Assembly: GCF_028858725.1 (NCBI RefSeq)
Contig: NC_084767.1
Location: 19,855,895 to 19,919,894 of the forward strand
From: Colius striatus
Lineage: Eukaryota > Chordata > Aves > Coliiformes > Coliidae
Length of the DNA stretch: 64,000 nt
Direction: 5' to 3'
Within the stretch, counting starts at the first letter, position 1; the number at the start of each line of letters is the position of its first letter. The notes beneath the pieces are model-generated. The model made no database searches, had not been told where the DNA came from, and saw nothing but the letters and a program-made list of their open reading frames with translations. This document shows, one piece after another, positions 49,362-59,777 of this stretch. The position numbers and the translations under genes were made by a program.

Positions 49362-51708
49362 AAGTAAATTTCAACCCTGTCACTTGTATAACACTAGTTG
49401 CTACTCCTAATCTCATAGTCTCATCACCAAGTCACCATCAGTTTTGAGGAAAAAAAAAATCACATACTCCAGTAAAATTAATGGGGACTATGCAAATATA
49501 AACTCATATATTATTGTGCTCTGTTATCACTTGGAATAGTATATTATTACCCTTTTGATAAAGCTCAGTACTATCCAAGTCTTAAATATTCATTCTACTG
49601 GGAAAATTCAGTAGCATCAAATCTTGGAAATTTATAATTCCAGCAGTGCCCAGGAGTGACAGCTCATCATGAGGCAATTGTATTTGCTGAGCCCTCGCTT
49701 GGTGTCTTTTAACTCTTGGCAGTTATTTTGTGTCTTGATTCAGCTGAAATCCACATAACACAGCAGCAGTAAACTTGCTTGAAGGCTGTAGTAACTGTTA
49801 CAGCATCTTCCCTTCAAGTGAGAGAAGCAAATTACAGGTCCCCACCATTTCTCTAAGAGGCATGTAGAGATAGAAGAAGGTCAAATAAGCTGTCTGCTTG
49901 TTGGTGAAGGACATTTTTAAGCAGACAGTATTGCTCTTTTGGGCCACCCTCTGTGTCCAGGCCAGACCAAAACAATGTCCCCCAAGTCCCATTAGCCTCC
50001 TGACAAGTTCTTGCGCAAGGCAGAGCCAAACCTTCAGCCCTTTGCTCTGGAGTTGGCTCTGCCCTTAGATACTGGGAGCAGGGGCGCAGAGCAGCAGTGC
50101 GGAGTCATGGAGTTGAAGTGCCACAATTCACCAAAGCTTATAGACAGTTTCTTCAGGGTTAAAACGTTTAATGAGTGTTACCAGATCTGACGGAAAGCAA
50201 AACTGCTCTTGTATTCAGAGCTGCCTTCAATGGATCCAGGTGGTTCTGGTAACGTTAGTGTGGTCATCATTACACTAATATTACTGGAGCAGCTCTTTGG
50301 CTTGTGGCTCATGTAAGTAGGAAGAAAATAAAAGCTATTTAACACAGTCTGAGTTGGGAATTGGGACCTGGATCCTTGGAGGACTTTGTTACTTCCTTTA
50401 AGTGAGCTGTGGGTCTCTTTTTTGGTAGTGATGTTTGATTGAAGAATTTTGATGTATCGTAAAGGAGATCTGCCAATTCTGAGATTAAGGAATAGGAAAA
50501 TCAATTTGGTTAATGCAAAAGTCCTCCTATCTCCCCCCAGTTTTAACAGAAAATAAATACTCACAGAGGAATGGTGATGTCTGCAGGATTTATCTCCTTA
50601 TCCACATGGCACCAATGCAATTGGCACTGAGGATATGCCCTGGTGGAGATGCTATCATAAAGCCTCAGCCTGGTAGCTTTTTCTCTGAGGTGGGCAGATC
50701 AGTCATTAGTATGGGATTCAAGTTCTGCATTGCAGTTTTAGATGCTACTGTCAACCATTTGGGGCCTCAGATAAGAGTGAGAACTTGGTGTTACCTGTCA
50801 GAGTGTGTAATATCCTTTCAACATGCCCAACTCGATGATCCCAGCATAGCGGTTGAAGTTGGCTGCAGCAGGCAGGTGCTTTCTGGTAAAGAACATCCCA
50901 GTTTTTCACATTTATACGTCCGGTTTTAAATGTGGACTAACAGGACCTGAAGTCACAAAAGCTACATTAAATCCTATTCAGGATTTTAAACAATTATGCT
51001 GATACTTAGTCTTGGAAGAGAATAAGTGATAACAGATCACTGCATATCTATGGCAGAAACAAAAGCAAAATGCTTGAACCAGGTACCACTACATATATCA
51101 ACTGACAAGAGGAGAGTTGCAAATGAGAGCACAAGTGCTACACATCTGGTTCAAAAGCTGTGTTAAAATACCGGGAGTGTGGGGTTAGCAGGGATGTGCA
51201 GGGGTAAGAACAGCCCCTACAAGGACATACAGCAATGAGCATACCTGTCATAGGAGAATTATGGATTTCTTGGCTTTCTCACTGTTCTACTTGTCAGAAA
51301 ATGTTTTGCTATGCTTTTGTCTCTCCTCACAGAAATTAAGTGCATAGAAGCAATTAAATCTGATTTCTTCCATTTCTTTACCGAAAGATACAATTTACAA
51401 ATGGAGCTTGACTTTGTTTCAAATAATTTCTTAATAGATTTCAGAGGAAATTTAATAATGTTTTTCTGTCCTGAAGTGACTCTGAGATGGAAGATAGATG
51501 TTAAACAAGAAAACCCCTATTTATTTATCTGCTCTTACACTCCCTTTGGTTTTATTTGCATGTAAGCTGTTTAGCTAAATGGTGGGATAGGGAGGACATG
51601 AACACTGCTCTCTCCTTGTTCCGCTGATGTAATGACAATGGGAGGATTATTTCTTAATTTTCAGTGTGGTAAGTGGGTAATTATTGTCCAATTAGACTTG
51701 CTATTAAC
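49362..51708. other. Non-coding stretch, no gene recognised
   Basis: The frames of 128 codons (50178-50564, minus) and 138 codons (50513-50929, plus) overlap each other and show no domain. I treat them as chance. No repeat beyond a run of ten A at 49450 is visible. Confidence 0.45.
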
Positions 51709-51855
51709 CTCTCTCTATCTCATTTTGCCATCCAGAAAATGAGAATAACAGCACTTACCACTCTCACTGGGATATTGTGGAGATTTATTAGTTAGTGTAC
51801 GTACAGCACAATGAAAATGAAAAGCACTGTACATTGGCTACAGCGTAATTATTAA
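51709..51855 (+). mobile_element. MIR-like SINE relic, sense
   Basis: The order of words matches the central and 3' part of MIR: 'cctctctctatctcatttt' for the 'cctctctgagcctcagttt' block, 'ccatccagaaaatgagaata' for 'tcatctgtaaaatggggata', then 'acagcacttaccactctcac', 'gggatattgtggagattta' for 'gggttgttgtgaggattaaa', 'aaatgaaaagcactgtacat' for the 'gtaaagcgctt' region, and an ATTATTA-rich end. This is the best of the three MIR-like relics. The age of MIR means it predates the bird radiation. Inference is from memory of the consensus. Confidence 0.6.
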
Positions 51856-52329
51856 CAATTAATTGTTGTTACCATTGTTAGCACAATTATAGCTTCAGAA
51901 ACTTGGGGTGTGATTTGATGTCTGGCAATAGGGTGCACTCATAAGGGCTCCTCTTGTGAACTTTGGAGTTGAAAATTAAGTAGTTAGAATAAACTAGAAA
52001 AATGGGGTCTAGTGAAATTACAAGGTCAGTTTTAATTGTTGCAGATATGGATGTACCTTTTCCTTAAATATAAAAGGATGATGAATTATCAAAAAAAAAA
52101 GGAAAACACCCAAACACTTTCTAAAAGAAAAATTAATCAGCTGGACAAAAAAATCTCCTTGAACTCTTCCTCCCTAAATCCATTGTACCTGAGCAAATAT
52201 CTTGTGTTAAACCTCATCCATAACCTTCTGGTTCTTTAGAAGGAAGCTCTAACGGGATGGAGGAGACATCTGGAGAGGTGACCTGCATCACTGGCAATAG
52301 CAGGACCAGAGCTGGTCAGTCACCAGCAG
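51856..52329. other. Short non-coding stretch
   Basis: AT-rich sequence between the MIR-like relic and the minus-strand CR1. It includes a run of ten A at about 52090 and no recognisable gene. Confidence 0.5.
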
Positions 52330-52622
52330 AAACATGTTTTCTTTCTTTTCATGATCTCCAATCTAAACTTCCTCTGGCACAACTTGAGGCTTTTCCCTCT
52401 TGCCCTCTCGCTTGTAGCTTAGGAACAGAAGTCAAACTCCCCCTTGCCACAGCCTCCTGTCAGGGAGTTGCAGAGAGTGAGGAGGTCTACCCTCAGCCTC
52501 CTTTTCTCCAGGTTGAACATCCCCAGGTCCCTCAGTTGCTCAGCAGACTTATTTTGTAGACTCCTCCCCAGCTCAGTTGCCCAGCTCTGGACACATGCCA
52601 GCACTTCAACGTCCCTCAATGT
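52330..52622 (-). mobile_element. CR1 fragment, the only minus-strand copy
   Basis: Read on the minus strand it gives 'acgttgaagtgctggcatg', 'tgtccagagctgggcaactg', 'gacctggggatgttcaacc', 'tggagaaaaggaggctgagg', 'gcctcaagttgtgccagagg' and 'aagtttagattggagatcat'. It thus covers the last part of ORF2 up to the family's 'tattaggaaaaatttctt' zone and then stops short of the usual 3' tail. Both ends are therefore missing. A 66-codon frame at 52619-52419 (LGMFNLEKRRLRVDLLTL) is the decayed ORF2 end. Confidence 0.9.
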
Positions 52623-53678
52623 TTTTATCAGTCAGGAATAATTTAATTAAAGACTATACTACTGATGCATGGGAACACACCAATAATAAGAGCATTTTAT
52701 CCACTAAGGAACAAATGCGTTTTCAGAAACATTCTTTCTTCAGCTCACTTCTCATTTAAACATTTGGATGGTTTCCAGTAGCTCACTGTTGCTCCTTCTC
52801 CCATCTGTCCCACTGAGAAATTCAAAACATGGTTCTGCTCCTATATATATGTGTGTGCATACAGGCACACACATATGCATTCATATATAAAAATGATGTT
52901 AAACTTTCAGTCAAACCATCTGATACATCTGAGGCATGAGAAAGCAGCAATAGGTTCCTCAGGGTTCCTCAGCAGCAGTGCCAAGGCAGAGTCAGGCAGC
53001 TCACGTCGGGTACCGAAGTGGCAGGAGAGGGGATGCCAAGTCCATGATATCAAGATGGGTTGCTTTACTGATGAAATTCCTGAGCTATGTCTCAAAAACT
53101 GTGTCCACCAATGAAAAGTTTGGAGGCTTCTTCCTTCGCACAGTCTGTGAAAAGATGTCATTTCAACCAGCTCAAACACATGCAAATGGTATTTTCTCTT
53201 TGAATAAACAGAAAGAGTGAATATTACCTGGAGTACATAGCAGCTTTGTCAAGCCCAAAGAAAATAATCAATCTAATCTCTGGTCCATAGTTTCTAAAGA
53301 AAATGGTAACTAAATAACTCTCCTTTTGTGATTATCCTACCAACAAATTGCTTCTAACAAAAAGATCTATGGATGCAGAGCTGAAGCACAACTGCTTCTC
53401 CAACACAGGAGATTAATATGGTGATGCATGTAGGTGTACAAGTAATGTGTTAATGAGTTATTGATTTTTTTAATTAAACTTTACTGGTATCATATTTTCA
53501 GTCTAAATGAATGCATCATTAAAGTAATTAATAGCATAGCTATAAAGAGAACTTTCTGGAATTGCAATTAATCAGCAGCACACAGTCCTCCCATAAGGCC
53601 CCATAGGCAGTGACGTGGTCTCTGTAAGGAACCCACAAGGCAGAGTCATGGCATGGTGAGCCTGTGACACATGCCCAG
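52623..53678. other. Non-coding stretch with a perfect hairpin
   Basis: Contains a 12-base perfect inverted repeat with alternating purine-pyrimidine at 52847-52876 and otherwise unique sequence. Overlapping frames on both strands near 52850-53220 show no domain. Confidence 0.5.
52847..52876. repeat. Perfect 12-base inverted repeat, alternating purine-pyrimidine
   Basis: ATATGTGTGTGC (52847-52858) is followed by a six-base spacer and its exact reverse complement GCACACACATAT (52865-52876). The arms are alternating purine-pyrimidine, a composition that favours cruciform or Z-DNA structure. It probably arose from a TG/CA microsatellite. Confidence 0.85.
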
Positions 53679-53762
53679 GGAAGGAAGGAAGGAAGGAAGG
53701 AAGGAAGGAAGGAAGGAAGGAAGGAAGGAAGGAAGGAAAGAAGGAAGGAAGGAAGGAAGGAA
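53679..53762 (+). repeat. (GGAA)n microsatellite, about 84 bases
   Basis: Tandem GGAA units (about 20) run with a single interruption near 53739 where one G is replaced by A. The minus-strand translations give repeated Phe-Leu-Pro-Ser, which creates two spurious open frames. GGAA arrays are known ETS-factor binding platforms in mammals; nothing shows such a role here. Confidence 0.97.
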
Positions 53763-56700
53763 ATCCAAGCATGTAAGTACCACATTTCATTGAAGTCATG
53801 TTCCAGACCTTAGCAATGGTGACCCATAACAGGACAGATGAACCTTCTAGTGGTACCAAAGACCCATTGCTCTAGGGTAGCTTTGGCTATCCTGTTCTTC
53901 TTTGCTTTCAAAGCCTGCCCTGACACTGTGGAAGCTAGGTGGTCGTGAGCCCCAGCTGAAGCCCAGCCCTGCATACCCATCTCCCCCCATCCCCCTTTCC
54001 CTTCCAACTCAGAGAGAGCAGTCGTTCATACAGCACTGAAATGAAGGAATTTTTCTCCTGCTGATCATTCACATTTGAAAAGCATCCTTGCTGAACCAAT
54101 GTATAGTCCTCTCCCTCCTACACACATCAAAAACAGCTTCAACTTCTATGATTTGAAAATGGCATATTAATTTACAAGAGTTCTAGTTTGCAAATGATTG
54201 CTTAGGACAGAAAATATAGACCACTACATACATTTGAAAGCTTTGGGGTTTTTTATGCACAGAAAAAAATGCCCCTATAAACCCTGTTGTTACACACAGC
54301 ATGAAAAATAATAAATATGAAGAAAATATGCAACTTGGACTGTAATTACAGAACAGATCCTGAAACCAGGAGACATTTTCTTGGCTTAAATAGAATGTTC
54401 AGGTAAAACTTTTTGATTTTAAAGATACTACTTTTAAAAAAAGCAACAACATCAAACATCTAATTTCTCTGAAGGGAGTCTATTGGAGCTATCAGCCTTG
54501 GGTTGGGAATAGATCTGGTTATTGATACCCATTTAGTTCTAGCCTCTCCACAGCTTCCACATATTTTAATTCTATCTATAGCCTCACTAGCTACTTTTAG
54601 CCTGAACTGATTTTTGTAGCCATATCTGTCTGTGGCAAACACATAACATCAGACTCACCCACAGTTGTGGCTTTCTGTGGCCCTAATTGGGTACTGTTAA
54701 AGTTGGCAGCTCAAGGGAGATGTGGTACAGACAGGCGTGTGACTTAAGAGGCAAGGGGAAAAATCCTAATTTATTCTTAAGGGTTCATACAAAACTCAGT
54801 TTAAAAGCTCTTTTATTTAAACAAGTTGCCCTGGCTAACAACATTATGTCCTTCTCAGGGAAAAACAAAATTGTTGTCTTATTTTAAAACAAGTGCTTCC
54901 TTTAGGGCTAATTAAGCTGACAAATAATACTTCCAAAGATTGAGCAGTTTAACTGATGGCAATGCAATGATGCTGGGGACCCCAGAGAGGACCAATTGCT
55001 GCTGTGCACAGCTGGGAAAGTGACGGTGCCCCCTCTGAATCAGGACCCTGGATGAGAGAGAAATAATACCTCATTAATCTTCCTAATGAACCTCTTCTAA
55101 ACAAGATAATTCACAATTTTATGGTACACGTGGGGTTGCCGTGGAGATTTGCTAAGCTGCCTACCAAACTGAATCCAAGCGTACAAACCCAGCAGCTCAC
55201 TGACAGCAGTGTGCTCGGCAAACCTGAGCATGGTTTTCTCTCCTGTGAGTTTCAGTAAAACAATCTCAAAACCAGGGAAGGGATAGATATGTCTTCAGAG
55301 AGGGGAGGTTTAGCTTTCCTAATTGCTGGACAGAGGATGCAGTCAAAGTAGCACAAACTGGCAAACAGGAGAACTAAAGTATTTTGGCTGAGGAGCTGAG
55401 ATGTGTGTTTCAGTGCTGTGCATCTCCAGGAAAGTCTCTTCACTCTTCCAGTCATGCTGCTGTTCACAGGCAGAGCACAGTGATCCTTAACTACCTCTGG
55501 AAGGTGAGAACAAAAGGTGCTGAAACAATCCTGCCTATGCTTCACATTTTCTACATAAAAGGAACATGATGCCTTATGTCCTCCCTAGGCATAAGAAGCA
55601 CTCTGTGTTTAAAGATTGTAATTAATTTCTCTAGATGTAGTACTGTTAATCTCACACCATCACAATAATCTTCTTACGTTCACAATCAGAGATTGAGGTC
55701 CCAACCTTTATCAATATTTGTATGCTTAATGCTTGCTCAGTAGGACTTAGAATTATCTTTGAAGATTTGGATTTAAGTGCATTGCAGTCCCTAATAGGAA
55801 GATACTTCAACAGAGTCTAGAACTACACTGACTTTTTAAACCTTCTACAGTCAGCTAGTGAAGTTCCAAATTCACAGTGTTTCCGAGTCTATCTGGTAGT
55901 TCTTCTGTCTTTTTTTACTTAGTTTTAGAAGAATTTTGATCGAAATCTTGATACTGAACAGTACAGCAAACCCGCAAGCATCCATGGAGTTTTGTATTTC
56001 TAACAAATAATATTCACACAGATATCCTTAGAAAAAAGAAGCCATCAGGCAACATCTATATGGGAATTTCCTCCCTAGATGAATCATGAACCTTCATTTT
56101 TTAAGATTCTGAAGCTTGGGAATTGAACCTTTATGGCAAGTCCATTAGACACTGTAAGAGTAAACGTAAGTGCCAGGACAAGGCAGGGACATATTAAACC
56201 TTTAAAGCTACAATTCCTCTTGGTGCAGGCTGGGTAATGCTCTGCAGTCTGCAGCTTTGGGACAGCCTTATTCATATTCCACAGGCAACAGCCTTGAGCA
56301 ATCACAGATGGTGTCACAGTAGTTCATGAGACTCTCATGGGTTTCTCATGGTCCATTTTGCCCTTAAATCATATTCATTCACATTTACATGTTAAGCATT
56401 TTTACAGTCTAGGTAGCCTCATGAGAATAAATAAGGATAAAACAACATCAAGATATGTTTCCATTTCATTCTGTTCCATAATGGAAATGTAGCTACTGTC
56501 AGATCAACATGACATTAAGTAAATGATACTATTGCAAATATCCACAAATTTCCATAATGTTTCAATGCTACACTTCCATAATTTCATACACTCCTCTCTT
56601 TCCTTTTTATTTAACAGTGTATCTTTCAGACAAGAGCTCAGAGCCCATGGTCATTTGTGCATGTTGGAGACATCAGTAAAGACAGAGAAGACGTGAAAAA

Positions 56701-59222
56701 GAAACAACTTCAACTTTCCTGCAATCCAGAGACTTCAACTACAAAATCGGGGCAGCTTTGCTGAACTCATCTACCACCTGCTCATCTGCATGTGCCAAAG
56801 CTTTGACCACTTCTGTAATTTAGTGTAGCCTGTAAATCATTTCATACTGTACATTTCCAATTTATTTCCAATTTATGTATGCACTCAGCAGAACTATCAG
56901 AGTCCAGGGAAAACTCCATATGGCAATCAAGAACCCTTTAGTTAAGGAAGCTCACTGGGGCTGTGAGGCTCTCAGAGCTGCTGCTGCTCATCTGGAGATG
57001 CTGTCATTGCTCGCCTTGGACCCTGCTTGTGTGAGTCCAATCATGCCTGGGAGAATAGGGGAATATTATGCTCTTTCTGCAGGTCTCGGGCAATATCCAG
57101 AGAATTCTGCCTTTAGCAGAGATCGCAGAAATATATGACAACCATTTCATACTAGTCTAAATCACCGCTGACATGTTATCAGGGCTACTGAGACTTCATT
57201 TAGCACATCTAATGGAAACTCCTAAAGAGCAGCTAAAATATTTCTCGATGCAGGAATCTAATAACCATGAACTCCCCTCCACAGTCTTATTTAAAGGGAG
57301 AGGACAATGCATTTAGTAACTGCTTCTTTTGCCTATGAACACAGTACTGAAAGCAATAGATCTGAAAAACTTTTAGTGATGTCTTGAAATTGAAGCTTCC
57401 TTTACTTCCTTAAATCATTTGAGAAGGGTCCATACAGATAAAGCTTTTACTCCTTTCTGTGGTGCTACAGGCCTTGGACACAGCAGCAGAGAGACTGAGG
57501 GTGAACGGGAAGTTCAGCTTTGGGGCTGCATTCATTTTTCTAGCCCCTAAATGGCACCACCAACCACTGATGTCCAGGCTGTCTCTAGGACTAGTGAATT
57601 AAGTTCATCTTTCTTTGTTTCAATATTGCAAACCCCCATCCTAGCTCTTCCCTAATATAATCCTGTTATCTTTGGGTCTTGCATGTTTTTTTAATTATCA
57701 CTATTATTTATACAGCACAACACATGCAGACAAATTTAATCATGTTGTTTACATGAGCTAACCTGACAGACTAATGGAGAAATTGGCACAAATGCAATTT
57801 TTTTTCTTGCTCTCATTAATGCAGTTAGTGTTTATAAATGTCTGATGTCGCTGGAGATGAAAGTGTTTTCTCCAAAGAAAAGGTAAACCATAAACAATAA
57901 CAAAAGTTCCTCACACCCCAATATGCAACAAATGTGTTTCAATCCCACGATGGAATTATTAAAGCAGCCATAGAATCAAATCCAGAATAATGATATTTCA
58001 TGAAGAGCCATTATAAAGCTCAAAGAAAAAACATGCAGAAAGTCAAAAAAAGAAAATACTGAAAAGCAAATACACAAAGCCTGAGACAAAATACAAAACC
58101 TAATCCTTCTGTGACAACAATAAAAGAACAATAAAAGAGTGCAGACAGCCAGAACAGATATTCATCAGTGCATGAGATGGAGGAGCACAAAAGAGCAATT
58201 TGGAGGATAGGTTAGAAAATACTGAAACTTGAAACAAAATATAAACCCACACCCCACAGCAGGCAATGAAAGAAGGGAAAAAGAGCAAAACTTAAAGTAA
58301 TTCTTGCTGACTTACAAAGTTATAAGAAAGGTCTCTTGCTGCTTGAACAGATGGGTCTAAAATTGTTCTCTGTCAGCAAAAACATCACAGGCTATATTTG
58401 CCTGGAAGGGACAAATCCTGGTTGAGAGGTGTACAAGGAAGAAGTGCCACATAGGTACTTAATTTGAGCATGCCTCTGAGCAGATGATGTGCCTCGTGCA
58501 GTGACTTTATCTCTCCTTCCCTTCTTCTGGCCAACTCTTGTACAATATATCAGTTACTTCTGCTGGTGCAGAGATTCAAGGAAAATCAGAGCCAAAAATG
58601 AAGAGGCCCTTCCTCTGTTAGTTGAGCTCATTTGTTAATGACATCTTACAATTTCCTGTTTAAAAGGAACTGTCTATTCAGTCATCAGAAGTGGAAGGGT
58701 AGAATTTTACTACATGTGGGTCAGCATTGACTTTCAGAACAGCCCTGGCCACTGCAGTGGCTGGCAGCCAGGGGCATTTACTGTGGTGGCTATGACACAA
58801 CCATCTCATAAAAAACATGGCTTCATCCGTTCAAGATCTGTACCTTGTTGCTGTGTGCCATGGTCTTGGAGCCACCCTTGATAAACACTTACATTTCTGT
58901 ATGTTTACACTTTCCTTGAAAATCTTTCAAAGTGAGGCATTTTAATCAATTCCCTAGTGGAACATCAAGAGAAGATTTTGCCTAGCTTGTAAAACTGTGT
59001 ACAGAAACAGAACTTTTCCAAAATTGCCCATGCAGAAAATCTCATTAATGCACAGATTTCCAAAAGAACAAGGCATCTACCTAGATTCATCCCTTTATTA
59101 TCTGTACAGCAATGGAATAATTAAACAGTTCTGCTGGTTCCCTAGAAAGAGGAAAAATATGTGGCTACTCCGAGACACATAAACATGACAAAAAAACCTG
59201 CTCCAACTGGAGAACAATTAAC
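53763..59222. other. Non-coding stretch, no gene recognised
   Basis: Over 5 kb of unique AT-rich DNA without an interspersed repeat that I can recognise. A short interval at 57825-57882 has a very pyrimidine-rich acceptor and an AAG|GTAAAC donor. No open frame resembles a known protein. Confidence 0.5.
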
Positions 59223-59777
59223 CATCAAGGAGAGATTCTCCTCCCCCTCTACTCTGCCCTGCTGAGGCCTCATCTGGAGTCCCGTGTCCAGTTCTGGGCT
59301 CAACAGCTCAAGAGCAACAGAGAATTTCTGGAGAGAGTCCAGCACAGGGCCACCAAGATGATCAGAGAACTGGAACATCTTTCATAGGAGGAAAGGCTGC
59401 GGGAACTGGGGCTGTTTAGTCTGGAGGAGACTGAGGGGAGATTCATTAATATTTATAAATATATAAATGGTGAATGTTAGGATGCTGGGACATCTCTTTT
59501 TTCTGTTGTATCTAGTGACAGGACAAGAGGTAAAGGAATGAAGCTGGAACACAAAAAAATCAATTTAAACATAAGAACTATTTCACTGTTCAGGTGAGGG
59601 AGTCCTGGCACAGGCTGCCCAGGGAGGGTGTGAAGTCTCCTTCCTTGGACATCTCCAAAACCCACCTGGATGCATTCCTGTGTGACCTGATCTAGGTGGA
59701 CTAGCTTTGGTAGAGGGATGGGACTAGATGATCTGTAAAGGTCCCTTCCAACCTCTACCATTCTATGATTCTCTGAT
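59223..59777 (+). mobile_element. CR1 retrotransposon, 5'-truncated
   Basis: About 555 bases in plus orientation, starting within ORF2 ('gagattctcctccccctct') and ending in CCATTCTATGATTCTCTGAT. It is the same subfamily as the copy at 11681 and keeps the region deleted there ('aggaaaggctgcgggaactg' to 'tttataaatatataaatgg'). Its coding frame is broken by a TAG shortly after CATCTTTCA and by small indels. The 94-codon minus-strand frame at 59477-59761 is an antisense shadow. Confidence 0.95.

Noticed and set aside
50178-50929. Overlapping frames of 128 and 138 codons on opposite strands
   Set aside because: Neither shows a domain and each overlaps the other in part; most likely chance.
53540-53859. 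Two minus-strand frames with repeated Phe-Leu-Pro-Ser
   Set aside because: They are translations of the GGAA microsatellite and have no flanking coding signal.
59477-59761. Minus-strand frame of 94 codons
   Set aside because: It is the antisense of a plus-strand CR1 copy.
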